Origin: Ryuthela nishihirai
Taxonomy: Eukaryota; Arthropoda; Arachnida; Araneae; Heptathelidae
DNA length: 64,000 nucleotides
Reading direction: 5' to 3'
Assembly: GCA_038380435.1 (NCBI GenBank)
Contig: JAWZYU010000001.1
Span: 12,442,001 to 12,506,000 of the forward strand
Of the stretch, positions 33,158 to 44,319 are shown piece by piece; position 1 is the stretch's first letter; every line of letters starts with the position of its first letter. The notes beneath the pieces are model-generated. The model ran no database searches. It was not told the DNA's origin and was given only the letters and a program-made list of their open reading frames with translations. The position numbers and the translations under genes are program-made.

Positions 33158-33769
33158 TACCATTGCGTCCTGTTTTGTGGTGCCAGTCCAGGCCAAAACT
33201 GAGCCCGAAGAGACTCTTCCTGTATGAGGAAATGTGGACTTCGAGGAAGTCAAAGCAGAGCTCTATCCTACTTAGAAAAATGATCTCTTCACTATTTTGA
33301 GTCACTAGTTATTATTGGGAAATTATTAGGAAACTAAGTAAGGAAACCTTTAAAAAAAGTCATGAGTTACTGCTACTAACGACTCACTTTCTGTCCGAAA
33401 TCTGCAATGCTCCCCATTGCCCACCCCTCTCAGCTCTGCATAGAACAGGGATGTATACGACAATAGTAGCCCTTTTTCATATGTTGCGCCAGAGCCATTC
33501 AAGATTAAAGGGAACCATTGGCGATTGGGAAGGGAGGGCTTGCTATGGACAACTTAGGGAAATGATCGCTGAATAAGTCGTGTTTAACATATTGCCATAT
33601 ACCAATCTATTAAGACTCTTCTTCAGGTGGTTAATGCTTCCAGAGATGTTATTGCCATACATGTGACGTTTTAAATTCATATAAGTTGATTGCTACACTT
33701 TACATTTTCATCCTATTTAGATTGTCATATTTGTTCTTCAATTACTTTTTGTTTCACAGCTGTTCACTG
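33158..33769. other. Right-arm sequence without recognised genes
   Basis: Mirror of 18691-19299. Confidence 0.45.
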
Positions 33770-33865
33770 CATTCTCCTCCCCATATTGGGGTCCTTGTGA
33801 CCTGGCCATTTAGCCGATTGTTCCAAAAAGGTACGGCTCAGAGGTCAAAACAATCCAACTCTACT
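33770..33865 (+). mobile_element. SINE B 3' fragment (right arm)
   Basis: GGGGTCCTTGTGACCTGGCCATTTAGCC, the mirror of 18590-18690. The empty target of the left-arm SINE B lies just beyond it, at about 33875-33900. Confidence 0.7.
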
Positions 33866-33904
33866 TACGTTCTGCCAAACCCTGAGCATGTATTTGTTCT
33901 ATTT

Positions 33905-34425
33905 CGATAAACAGGAATGCAAAGTATTTCATCTCTAACTATATAGGGAATAAATATACGTAGGATATCTTTTCGCATAACTTTTAAGATTGAAAACATT
34001 ATTAACATTAGCCAATGTTAAAAGCCAAAAGTAATCTAATAATCATCAATCGTTTGAACTAATATCAATCATTTCATCTAATAATCATCATCGTGAAAAC
34101 ATTAGTAACATTAGCCAACGCTAAAAGCCAAAAATAATCTATAAAATTATTAGAAGATATTCCAAGAGACAATTCATATTTATTGCTAACATTTCTTTAT
34201 TTATTTTGGTTTCATATTCCCATGGAAAGATTATGATAAAGGGATGATTCAGTGACACGCTATGAATCTGTTGTCGAGTTTTCGTCAATAACTTTTGGCT
34301 CTTAACATTGGCTAATGTTAATAATGTTTCCACTCTTAAAAGTTATACGAAAAGATTTCCTTCGCAAATTTGTTCCCTATATAGTTCGAGATCAAATGCT
34401 TTGCATTCCAGTTTATCTAATTGGA
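33905..34425. mobile_element. Foldback MITE, uninterrupted (right arm)
   Basis: About 520 bp with ~120-bp terminal inverted repeats (AACAGGAATGCAAAGTATTTC and GCTTTGCATTCCAGTTTATC). The left-arm equivalent is split by a LINE. The interior has a right-only partial duplication (AACATTAGCCAA blocks near 33990 and 34105). Confidence 0.75.
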
Positions 34426-34534
34426 ACAAATAACTGATAATTATCAGACTCTTGGAATAAGTCACATCTTTTCGTTGCATGAGTTTTGTGTTGGATTGTT
34501 TTACCTGAGAGTTATGTGTTGGATTGTTTTACCT

Positions 34535-34780
34535 GAGAGATTTGTGTGTTTCACGCACACAATAGGGTAAATGACCAAGTCACAAGGACCCTAAGGGCAG
34601 AGAGAATTTTGAAAAGGGGATCTACTGGGTTGCTCTTCGGAGACAGATGGAAGCATACTGTTAAGGCTTTTCAGCATGTCCTTTATCATGTAGGCTCACC
34701 TGCCAAAGACTCACACTTAACTCTCATTCTGTGGATGAAAGTCTCTCGAAGTTCTTTGGTATTCTCTTTTTTTTATCTAT
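34535..34780 (+). mobile_element. SINE B-related relic, right arm
   Basis: Mirror of 16740-16985. Confidence 0.55.
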
Positions 34781-37190
34781 GTCAGAGTGAAGTTTAGAAG
34801 AAAAAATCTCAACTCGAGCACGGTGGGGAGTCGATACAAGAAAATGATAATTAATGCTGATTAATTAAAACAACTTCGCCCTCCCAACCGATTTGCGGTT
34901 ACTTAATCTCATGGTAAGAAGTCGATCAAGGGCGAAAATAACAGCATCAGTTCGCAATTCATGTCTAATTTTTTGGTTAATCTGCTTCCTCTTCGAAAAG
35001 AAGTTGAAATTGCTAATTCTAACTATATTTAATAAAACAATATTAATCATTTCAATGTATCGGCATTTTAAAGAATTTTGTTTTATTTTCTTACTTTGTA
35101 TACCGATAAATAAATCTTGGCAATTTATTCAAATTAGGTAAATAAGAAAGTTTTCTTTGTTATTTACTGAAAGATTTATTTATCCTCGTTTCTCAGGAGA
35201 TTTAATTTTGGTAATAAATTAATAGAAAGAAAGTGAATAATGTGATAAATCTGTTCATATTTATTGCCATTGTTTCTTTATTTATTTTGCGTGGTTTTCA
35301 GTGATTAGTGTTGAAAATAGTCATTGTAGCTGGTCATTTCAACACGAGGTGCAGCGCTCCCTGTCGGTCAAAATAAGGGGCTGTCGCTTCCAAAGTAAAA
35401 TGTAGCAATTTTTGATATGAGAAATAGGATTAAATGAATGAATTCGTATGAATTAAATCAGCTTGTAAGATTGTTTTATTTTCATATCCTTTATTACGTT
35501 AGGTTTTCGTAAGGGTGCCAAATATTTTTCAGCGCATGCGACAGATTAGATAGAAAGAGCTTTTAGTGTTTTTGTCCAACTGAAAGAGATGGGAGCAACT
35601 TTATGAACCTAGAGGGCATTTCAGTCGCGGAAGAGGTGGAGGTCCTGTTGTCGTCAGAGGGTGGCAAGCAGAGGCCATTGGTCGCTATGTTTGTGCTCGA
35701 TGACTGTACGCGGCAAATTTTGATTAAAGATAACAGACTATTACTTCGAAAAAGCTACTATGTCTTGAAGAATTATCATCTTCATCAGTGTGAAGTAGGA
35801 GCTAAAAAATTTTTATCGTTTTAAACATCAATCCTTTTAAACAGGGCGCATCTGATGGTGGATGGTACGCATAATGAGAATGTCATGCCAAAACTGTCAT
35901 GCATTTTACACGAAATTTTTTAAAAGTTCTAGAACGAAGAGGAAAATGTTTTCATTGCAACCGAAATACAATCTCTTGGCCTACCCCTTTTTTTTTTTTA
36001 CGGCTTAACTGCATCACTTGCCACCCCTCCCCCCCCTATTTATTTTGCATATCCGGGCCTGCTTCTAATGCTTCTAAATCTAGTCATGTTATCAAAGAGC
36101 ACCAACATGGCGCCTGTCGGCTCTCTTGTTATCCTCCTAGGTGTAGGTTCTTTCGTATCCACTCCAACTGGAAAGTTATATAACCGAAGGAAAAAACTAG
36201 TCTTATTCACAGAGAAACACGAAAACTTTATACATCTTAGGCTTTATTTGAATAATTTCACTTCATCCAGATATGGCATATCACAGGCTTGGAAAAATAT
36301 CAATCGTAGGACTCGTTCTTTAGGTCCAATAGATAAGACGATCGCCCGCCGGACATAGTAGCACCACAATACAGAGACATGTTGCAACACAGAGATACAT
36401 GCAGACAGATGCTCCGAATGCCATTGCTACACAGAGCGCAATTTTAGCCGCGGCGCCGCAGATACAAACAACATCTTGAATGCCGAACAGAGCTGATTAG
36501 AAACGGTTAGAGCAGTTACGAACGCAACATTGAGCAAGGCTGCGGAGCCATCTTGGTTGATAGATGATGCTCATCTGGAGCGATATGCTACTCTATGGAG
36601 GGGGGGGGGGGAGAAGGAAGAGAGGAGCAAAGTCAACGGAGATGATCGCGAATCTATCCCTTTTATCATAATCATCAGGATTTGGACAGGTGCGAATTGA
36701 ACACTTGAGTTTAACAGCGTAACCATTGTTTAAACATTTGAGTAGTGAAAACGTCGAATCCAGATCAATGTTGTTTCGAATTTGTTACGAGACTTTTCTG
36801 TGAAACTACAATCGATGTCATTAATCTGTCACACGAACGTGACATGATCTTTGAAGCTTCACTAAAATAAAAAAAGCTAATACTTTTTACTACGGAAAAC
36901 CTTCAAATGTTCGTTTCTTTGTTATTATTTTAAGTCTGTTTGTTCTGATAACCTAGTGACATAATTCTCACGCTGCGCATAACACGAGCATCAAATGACA
37001 CAGTACTTCTGCTTTTATTGTCGCACGTTCGTCTGTCGTCACAATACCTTAGCAATGGAGACCTTTTTTATTAAGGGATTTCAGGTTTTTTTTTTCTTCA
37101 ATGCATTAAAATCCATATGATTTTTTTTTTTCCCTTTTCAAGGAAACTTAATCGTTTAATTATCATTGCAAATAATATATATACATAATG
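34781..37190. other. Right-arm sequence without recognised genes
   Basis: Mirror of about 13560-16739, minus the 766-bp left-only segment (its join is near 36864). The frame 35603-35824 corresponds to left 15682-15918 but diverges at its end. G and T homopolymers lie near 36601 and 37087. Confidence 0.4.
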
Positions 37191-37347
37191 CAAGACAGAA
37201 AAAGTAAAGCCGCAAGAAATAGGCTTGAGAAACTGCTAACAGCCAATGCGCGCAATATGGTCCAAAAGACCGGTCTTTTGGACCATATTGCGCGCATTGG
37301 CGTTAGCAGTTTCTCAGCCTATTTTTGGTTTACTTTTTCTGTTTGCC
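37191..37347. repeat. Near-perfect palindrome with no loop (right arm)
   Basis: Centre between 37271 and 37272 (CAAAAGACC / GGTCTTTTG). The first 30 bp of each arm are perfectly complementary, and complementarity continues with a few indels to about 80 bp. The left arm has the sequence once only (about 13390-13470), so the palindrome arose locally after the arms were duplicated. Roughly 100 bp of neighbouring left-arm sequence (13470-13570) is missing here. Confidence 0.93.
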
Positions 37348-38382
37348 TTCTGTATATATATTTTTTGAATGAATTTTAAAAGTATGCTTTCATAAATTGT
37401 GGATGCAGAAAATATATTAAAGGTTGAAAAATATGAAAAAATAAATATATTTCATTGAAACCACGCTCAACAGTTTTTGATGAAAACCAAGGAGTGCTCC
37501 ACGCGTTTTGAAGAATAGGTTTTATCTGTATGGAATTGAGTTAGTTTTGAAATGTAAATTAAGTTGTGCAGTCAGTAGGTTTGTGTATTTTTAGAAATAG
37601 TAGTTTTTCATGTTGATGTGACATGGTGATAATTAATCATTTGAGTTCAGTGTTTAACAATTAGTGCTTTTACATTCATGTTACTGAAGATTCCGTTTCC
37701 AGTCATCATTTTTAGGAAGTGTAGGGAATCTTAGGTAGAGTCCATTTTTACAAGCTGCATGACAACGTTAAGAGACACTGACTGCAGGTACGTACCCAGG
37801 ATTTAGTTAAGGAGGGTGGGGCAGAATATGACTGGATTAGTGTTTGCCAATTACTAAAATATTCCACCAGATAGGAAAGGTTAAAATGAAATTCTGCGTG
37901 GAATAAAATTTTATAGTTGTTTTTTAAACCTATTTCTAGTGTCCGAAAACTTATTAAAACAAAATTATACAAACACAACTGTTTTGATTCCATAACCGGT
38001 AGACAAGCTTCAGATATCTTATAAAACTGCAGGATCTTCGGGGGGTGGGGGGGTGGGCAGACCTCCTGCCCCTCCTTCCCCTGAGCACGTTCCTGACTGG
38101 AGATTCCTTGGAGATGCGCATTGTTGGTGACAAGTTAAGCTAAAATAATAATACCTTTTTTTCTTGCAGACATTTTCGCTGACGAGAGTTCTGCAGCGGA
38201 AGAAAGTTTCAGCATGCTAGTGGATTATTTTTGCTTAACCTAACCTGTCATTAACAACAATCCGCCTCTACAAGGAACTGTACGCCGCTCTGATGATAAC
38301 TGCCGAGTACAGTCGAAAGCGCTCGGCCCCATGTGAATAGCACATTGCAACACTTCTGTAAATAAATCTAACGGACAAAAAA
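37348..38382. other. Right-arm sequence without recognised genes
   Basis: Mirror of about 12363-13390. Nothing coding recognised. Confidence 0.4.
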
Positions 38383-38578
38383 GCGTTGTCCATTCCTTTG
38401 AATTAAGAATTATATTAATTTCTATTTTAAATTTGTATGTGATCATGTGATGACGAAGTAAGTTACTATTCAGAAATTTTGCGTTGTTCATTCCTTTGAA
38501 TTAAGAATTATATTAATTTCTATTTTAAATTTGTATGTGATTATGTGATGACGAAGTAAGTTACTATTCAAAAATTTT
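38383..38578. repeat. 98-bp tandem duplication (right arm only)
   Basis: Two copies (38383-38480, 38481-38578) starting GCGTTGT(C/T)CATTCC, differing at about three positions. The left arm has a single copy at 12268-12362. Confidence 0.92.
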
Positions 38579-38990
38579 GCTTTTAATCATTTAAGCGCTT
38601 TTCTGATCACGTGAGAGGAGTAAAGAAACAGATAAATACGTAATCGATGTGATTTTAAATGACCATTTGCAGTTCCCCAAACTAATTTTAATATATTCAA
38701 AATGGTCGCCATCAAAAATAAATAGATAAATATTAATATGCGAAAATGATTCTCATTGTTACCTGTATCTGGCATTACAAACCTTCAGCAGACGCAACAA
38801 ATTAAAATCTTAATTATTCAAAATTATGAGCAATATAACTGAAAAACAATTGAGTTTATAGTAAATCTTTCCTTAGAAGCGTTAAGACGAAATGTTTTGG
38901 ATGCGATTGTAAGTGTTCTTTGATTCGAGATATTTATATTTGAAGTAGTTTCTAGATAGTGTATGCTGAATATTATTTGTATTGAGTTGA
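38579..38990. other. Non-coding, upstream of the right-arm gene
   Basis: Mirror of 11832-12267. Any promoter for the 178-codon frame would lie here, but I see no TATA box or initiator I can defend. A TGA stop sits directly before the ATG at 38991. Confidence 0.4.
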
Positions 38991-39527
38991 ATGGGCAGGA
39001 TGCCTACTGCTGATCGTACGCGCAGAGCGTTTAATGTACGCCAACGCGCGTCAAGTTTTGCAAGGAGGGGCAGGGAATGCCTCCGTCGAAGGTGGAAACA
39101 GATGAAGAACCTTTGTTGCTCCTGTTGTTTAGGGAGTATGGAGGGGAGCAATGAGCGTAGCCAGCCACCAGAAACATCAATATTCTATATCCCCTCCACT
39201 CGCAATGACCACAGTGCCATTAGGTTCGAAATGGTAAACATTCCACCAAAAAGATATATATCAGAACCATTTTCGGTGGATGATGAGGATTCTCGTCCAA
39301 TTAAATCAGGACTGTCGCACCCGTGTGATTCAAGATCTTCCACTTCTACTGCCACCAGTGAATGTGAAGTCACCAATAACTGGCTGTTATCGATAACACG
39401 ATCAGAGGACGATAAAGAGGATGTCTTCCTCATAACGTGGAATGTGCTTAGATTCACATTTTCTGTTTTACATCTTTTGCTGGTCCTCTTTGCTATGTGG
39501 AAGGCATTCTCGGTTGACCAAAAATGA
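38991..39527 (+). CDS. Hypothetical tail-anchored membrane protein, right copy
   Basis: 178 codons, ATG at 38991, with an in-frame TGA immediately upstream, which supports this start if the region is unspliced. The protein matches the left-arm copy except for three residues: a Pro in place of Leu after YISE, a Lys in place of Glu in the SEDD-ED acidic cluster, and a Phe in place of Leu before the hydrophobic segment. Architecture: basic N-terminus, CCSCC cluster, Ser/Thr-rich acidic middle, one C-terminal hydrophobic helix. It lies about 230 bp from the minisatellite at the arm's outer end. Both copies stay open over 537 nt, but with so little divergence that does not prove function. Confidence 0.55.
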   Translation: MGRMPTADRTRRAFNVRQRASSFARRGRECLRRRWKQMKNLCCSCCLGSMEGSNERSQPPETSIFYIPSTRNDHSAIRFEMVNIPPKRYISEPFSVDDEDSRPIKSGLSHPCDSRSSTSTATSECEVTNNWLLSITRSEDDKEDVFLITWNVLRFTFSVLHLLLVLFAMWKAFSVDQK

Positions 39528-39761
39528 GAGAACGTTAATTAAAAAATAGAAAAACGTTAAACTGAAGAGAGAAAGAAAAAGGGAAACAAAGTTGAAAAAA
39601 AAGAAAAAAAAATGTCTCCCCCAAAAGCCACCCTCAGACGTCCTAGATCGTGGGAGACGGGCAACATCCATTATCAGTTGATTTCCTCAAAAGTTCCTTT
39701 TATCTTTAGGGAAACCTCAGGTAATGGATGGCTAACATGAGGCTCTGGTACAACACACACA

Positions 39762-40150
39762 TTCACTCACTCACTACATGCATTCACTCACTCGCTCACT
39801 ACATGCATTCACTCACTCGCTCACTACATGCATTCACTCACTCGCTCACTACATGCATTCAATCACTCGCTCATTACATGCCTTCACTCGCTCACTAGAT
39901 GCATTCACTCACTCACTACATGCATTCACTCGCTCATTACATTCATTCACTCACTCGCTCACTCCATGCATTCACTCATTCACTATACGTATTCACTCAT
40001 TCCTTATACATATTCACTCATTCACTATACGTATTCACTCATTCCCTATACATATTCACTCATTCACTATACGCATTCACTCATTCCCTATATTCCAATG
40101 ATGCATTCAATTATTCACTACATGCATTCACTTATTCACTACATATATTC
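39762..40150. repeat. 21-bp minisatellite, right outer arm end
   Basis: Reverse-orientation version of 10084-11052, about 390 bp. Toward its outer end the units drift to CTATACGTATTCACTCATTC, a variant absent from the left arm. Confidence 0.9.
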
Positions 40151-40528
40151 TCCATAACGAACTGGTCTTATGGCGAAGGAACATTTGTATATCGTTTTTT
40201 TTTTTGAAAAGCCCGACACTTTAGTTAAACAAAAGTAGCAATCATGCAAGCGACTCGTTGGCTCACGCCAAATCATTGGAACTGCAAAGGGCATGGATTT
40301 TATCTTGCCTTTCAACCATTCACTCAGGCCAACAAAGCACGAAATGCAGCACACATATGGAGCCCATGTTTTGTCCTGATCTCCAACATGACATCCAAAA
40401 TACAAGTTATAGGCTTTCTTTGCAATCTTTGTCAACGAACGATCCTGGGGTTTTAAAATATAATTTCCACACACATAGCAAAACTTATCTGGCACATTAA
40501 CACATCCACGACGCTGCCTTTGTGCCAT
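40139..40528 (-). CDS. Cysteine-rich, zinc-finger-like protein, C-terminus cut off
   Basis: 129 codons from an ATG at 40528. Paired cysteines FCYVCG (about 16-21), VCCISC (about 59-64) and DCYFC (about 96-100), with GDQDKTWAPYVCC and MPFAVPMIWREP between them, suggest zinc binding. I associate this pattern with a family of multicopy, probably transposon-linked, predicted proteins in arthropods and cnidarians, from memory of the motif only. Members continue past the DCYFC region. Here the frame ends in EYM as it enters the minisatellite, so the gene appears truncated at the right arm's outer edge. It is probably a remnant. Confidence 0.5.
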   Translation of the reverse strand: MAQRQRRGCVNVPDKFCYVCGNYILKPQDRSLTKIAKKAYNLYFGCHVGDQDKTWAPYVCCISCFVGLSEWLKGKIKSMPFAVPMIWREPTSRLHDCYFCLTKVSGFSKKKTIYKCSFAIRPVRYGEYM

Positions 40529-40764
40529 TTAAACGCCAAACTTCTATCTGCAACGTACAGCACGTGTTCCTCCTACAATGAAAACAACAAAAATGGCGGT
40601 CTGAGGTTAGGTTACTGTTACATGTTTTCCCCACTTGTCAATTTGTGTTGTCAGCCACAAAAAGTAAAATATCTAGTATCTTCCCAGTTGTTTGGAGGTG
40701 TTGGTATAGGAAGATCTTAACAGGAGTCAAAATGACCACTAACATAAAAATGTGACTTGCTAGC
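40529..40764. other. Non-coding stretch
   Basis: Between the cysteine-rich frame and the 75-bp array; nothing recognised. Confidence 0.45.
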
Positions 40765-41648
40765 CATGCTAGCCATAGATTAAAATTACAATGATACTCC
40801 TTCTTTTGATTATCCCATTCCCATAGCAATATTTCCCCAGATACAGTTCATAGATTAAAATTACAATGACACTCCTTCTTTTGATTATCCCATTCCCACC
40901 GCAATAGTTCCCCAGATACAGTTCATAGATTAAAATTTCAATGACAGTCCTTCTTTTGATTATCCCACTCCCACAGAAAGTCGTAATATTTCCATAGCTA
41001 CAGTTCATAGTTTAACACTACAGTGACTCTCTTTTTTCGACTATCCCACTAATAGAGCAAATCGCAATGTTTCCTCAGATACAGTTCATAGATTAATCTT
41101 CTTCCGACTATCCCATTCCAAGAGAAAGTCGGCATATTATTTCAGATACAGTTCATAGATTAACCTTAAAGTTGACCCTCCTTCTTTCGACTATCCCACT
41201 CCGAAATTAAGTCGTAATATTTCCATAGCTACAGTACTATTACTCTAGAGTGACTTTCCTTCTTTCTACTATCCCACTCCCAGAGAAAGTCGCAATATTC
41301 CAATATTGTAGACTTTCTCTGGGAGTGGTCAAAGGAGTACATAAATATCGCAATATTCCAATATTTCCCCAGTACAGTTCATTGATTAACTCTACAGTGA
41401 TTCTCCTTCTTTCGACTCTCCCACCCCCAGAGAAAGTCGTCATATTTCCTTAGATGCAATTCATAGATTAACCTTACAGTGACTCTCTTTGTTTCGACTC
41501 TCCCACTCCAGAGAAAGTCGTCATATTTCCTTAGATGCAATTCATAGATTAACCTTACAGTGACTCTCTTTGTTTCGACTATCCCAATCCAGAGAAAGTC
41601 GTAATAATCCTCTATAGACCATCCCATTCCAGAGAAAGTTGTACTAGA
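40765..41648. repeat. ~75-bp tandem array, left part
   Basis: Units of about 75 bp built on ACAGTTCATAGATTAA, then AGTGACTCTCCTTCTTTCGACTATCCCACTCC, then AGAGAAAGTCGTAATATTTCC. About 11 diverged copies are seen, with one inverted fragment near 41303-41320 (TGTAGACTTTCTCTGGGAGTGG). The array resumes at 44320-44510 on the other side of a nested transposon. Short frames here are artefacts. Confidence 0.85.
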
Positions 41649-41886
41649 GGTATAGTAAATGAGAGTTCTGGGCCAATGTTAAAGTACAGGTAACCCCCCC
41701 CCCCCCCGCCCGTTCACCGAGAAGGATACGTTCTGGACATGGTCGCGATAAGCGAAATTTCGCGATCAACGGGGGATTTTTACACCGTTGATCTACCTAC
41801 TAATCATTTTAAAATTCGAAAAAACACTTTATTAATAAAATAAATATTATTAATAACAAAAAAATGTCATACATAACCCAATTCAT

Positions 41887-43719
41887 TCATTTTGTTCCGC
41901 TTTGCAAAAAGGAATCTAGATTCCCTTGTTTGGCCTCTCTACGTTTATTATGCAAAATCTGCCGATAACTGTCAAATACTCCGTTACAGCCACGCTTTAC
42001 AGCAGTCACTCGCTCGTAATCTTCGTCGTTTTCTTCTAACAACTCCATGCATTGATTGTGAAGAGAAAGGGCCTTTTCAATGATTTTGACACTTAACTTT
42101 CGCACGGGAACAGGTTCCGAGACGTCATTTTCTTGGGACATAGTATGGCAGTCAATTTCCTGCAGCTCTTCGTTAGTTAAGGGTTCGCCGTGTGATTCTA
42201 ACGAAGTAGAATCACACGGTGAAACCTTACTATTAGAATTACCCTTACTATTATTTAGAATATAATCTACATCAACACCTTCGATGCCTCCGGAAATGGC
42301 TATAAGAGTAATATCTTCGATGACATTTTGAATATCATTTTCATAATTGATGTGATCTTCAACAATTTCTGTGAGCAACCTTTTCCAAACATCCTTCATA
42401 CACGACTGGGTGACTTCATTCCACGCTCCGTCGATATTTCTGATAGCTTTCATAATATTAAATTATTTCCACCAAACCCGCATGGCATCTCTACCACCTC
42501 CATCAGTTTCTTCAATGAATTGGCGCATCGTTTTTCTTAAATAATAGGCTTTGAATGCTGCTATTGCGTCTTGATACATAGGCTGTAAGATGGAAGTGGT
42601 ATTCGGAGGTAAGAATACCACTTCAACGGGAAAACCAGTGCACAGGGTCTCAAGTTCCACAGGATGTTCCGGCGCATTGTTCAACACCAAAAGAGCTCGA
42701 GGTTCAACTCCAATATCCTCGCAATATTTTTTTATTGCTGGGCAGAAACAAGTTTTAAACCAGTCCATAAATAAATTTTGTGTCATCCAAGCCTTAGGGT
42801 TACTTCGCCAAAAAACCGGTAAATTGTTTTTAGAATAACCTTTCATGGTTGGCTACTGATCTAAGGGACCTGGGTTCGAGCCCCGGATTAGGCATGGATG
42901 TGTGTGTCGTTTTTCTGCTGAGGTCCTGCCATCCTCTCAGATCTCCTACTGTGGCATATAAACTGACAGGCTCCTGTCAGACCTCTGTGGCAAGCAGCTG
43001 CTTGAGGGGGTATTTATTTATTTTTTATTTCATGGCACGAGGAGTTTCTGATTGATAAATCAACAATGGTTTCAATTTTAATTCTCCTGATTCATTTCCG
43101 CCGAGAAGAAGAGTTAGACGATCCTTCGCTGATTTAAATCCAGAAGCAGTCTTCTCCTCTATGGAAATAAACGTACGTGTTGGCATTCGTCAGTCCCGTC
43201 TCATCTACATTAAAAATTAAATTTGGTGGATAATTTCCCCTTTCCACAATTTCACGGAACTTCACTGGATATTTTTCAGCTGATTCTACGTTTGCACTAA
43301 CCGATTCGCCAATCATTTTAAGGCTATGCAAGTTTGATCGTTTTCTAAACCGATCAAACTAACCTTTGCTTGCTTTAAAAACTTCTCCTCCATTTTCAGA
43401 TTTTAAATGATCCCAAAGACTAAGTGATTTAGGTCCTCTATCCATTTGCTTAATAAATTTTCCATTTCTATCATCCAAAAACTTCTGGTTCGTGAAACTT
43501 TCGTCTCTGTAATTGGAGTAACACTTTCGCCAGCCTTTTTAATTTTGTCTTTTTTTTTGCACAATTGATCGCACAGTAGACACAGGCAATTTCACATCCC
43601 TTCCTACAACTGTAAATTTAGCACCACTTTCTATCCTTTCTATAATTTTTAGTTTCTTTTCTAAAGTCATTACATTGCGAATTTTCTTAACCGATTTTTC
43701 ACATTGTCTTTTTGACATT
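41887..43719 (-). pseudogene. Tigger 1 transposase, broken
   Basis: Pieces in order on the minus strand. The CENP-B-type N-terminal helix-turn-helix is at about 43719-43540 (MTLEKKLKIIERIESGAKF then VSTVRSIVQKK). The first catalytic region, IFNVDETGL, is in 43331-43134. The second, ALLVLNNAPEHP then LPPNTTSILQPMYQDAIAAF, is in 42846-42463. The C-terminal acidic tail is in 42453-41887. The second and third acidic catalytic positions look lost (LLLDNAP-type Asp to Asn; PMDQ-type Asp to Tyr). Frameshifts separate the pieces and a SINE A interrupts it. The enzyme cannot be functional. Confidence 0.9.
42849..43027 (+). mobile_element. SINE A inserted in Tigger 1
   Basis: 5'-truncated SINE A (starts in TTGGCTACTGATCTAAGGG, keeps the B box GGTTCGAGCCC, ends GCTGCTTGAGGGGGTATTTA). 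Flanked by the 8-bp direct repeat TTTCATGG at 42841-42848 and 43028-43035. Confidence 0.93.
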
Positions 43720-44319
43720 TTAAAATTACGAAGGGATAAAAAAATATGTAGTCAATTTAATTAGCGTGCGTTTGACACTGCAGCTAAGATTCCACTGAAG
43801 GATAGACCCAAATGATGCACTGGCTCAACCGTATCAGGCACCGGCGCACGGCGTTCTTTTGTCTCGCCCACGCTCCTCACTTTACGTTATGTACATGTGC
43901 ATGATGTGATTGAGCGAGAAAGTTAGCACGCACGTGCAACCATTCATTTTGACTTTTCCTCGCATGTTTCAAACCCAGACAATTGCCGAGACAAAAAAAG
44001 ATCGCGATATAACGAATCCGCACTCGCCGGGGTCGCGATGAACGGAGGGGGGGGGGGGGGGGGGTATAGGGGATCTGTACCTGTATAGGGGATCCCATGT
44101 TAACTATATGGGACACGTTTGGGGAGATGAGCGTTGACGTGGTGTTCGGAAAGACGTTCTGTGTGAAAGACAGGACACGAATGGGTTTTGTTGGGAAAAT
44201 GTTGCAGTTATCAACACTTCACTGAATTATTGGACTGTTGGGGTGTCACATAGGTTAACATGGGATCCCCTATACTTTAACATTGGCCCAGAACTCTCAT
44301 TTACTATACTACTTTTACT

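Larger units (their letters stand above)
28227..40150 (-). repeat. Right arm of giant inverted repeat
   Basis: Reverse complement of 10084-24116. Right-only changes: a ~80-bp palindrome (37191-37347), a 98-bp tandem duplication (38383-38578), four extra 30-bp units (31133-31385) and an extra ~85-bp duplication near 34020-34135. It lacks the left arm's LINE, SINE B and 766-bp segment. The outer end lies in the minisatellite and cuts into the frame at 40139-40528. Confidence 0.92.
41687..44083 (-). mobile_element. Tigger/pogo transposon 1
   Basis: Starts CAGGTAACCCC and ends GATCTGTACCTG, flanked by TA at 41685-41686 and 44084-44085, the pogo-family target. Both ends carry long C or G runs (41695-41708, 44047-44064). 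About 2.4 kb, including a SINE A. Confidence 0.85.
41651..44311. mobile_element. Outer MITE, split by a Tigger insertion
   Basis: The left end TATAGTAAATGAGAGTTCTGGGCCAATGTTAAAGTA (41651-41686) has its reverse complement at 44277-44311. After the Tigger is removed, the terminal repeat extends through TATAGGGGATCCCATGTTAAC (about 55 bp). Reassembled, the MITE is roughly 265 bp and sits inside the 75-bp array. Confidence 0.85.
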
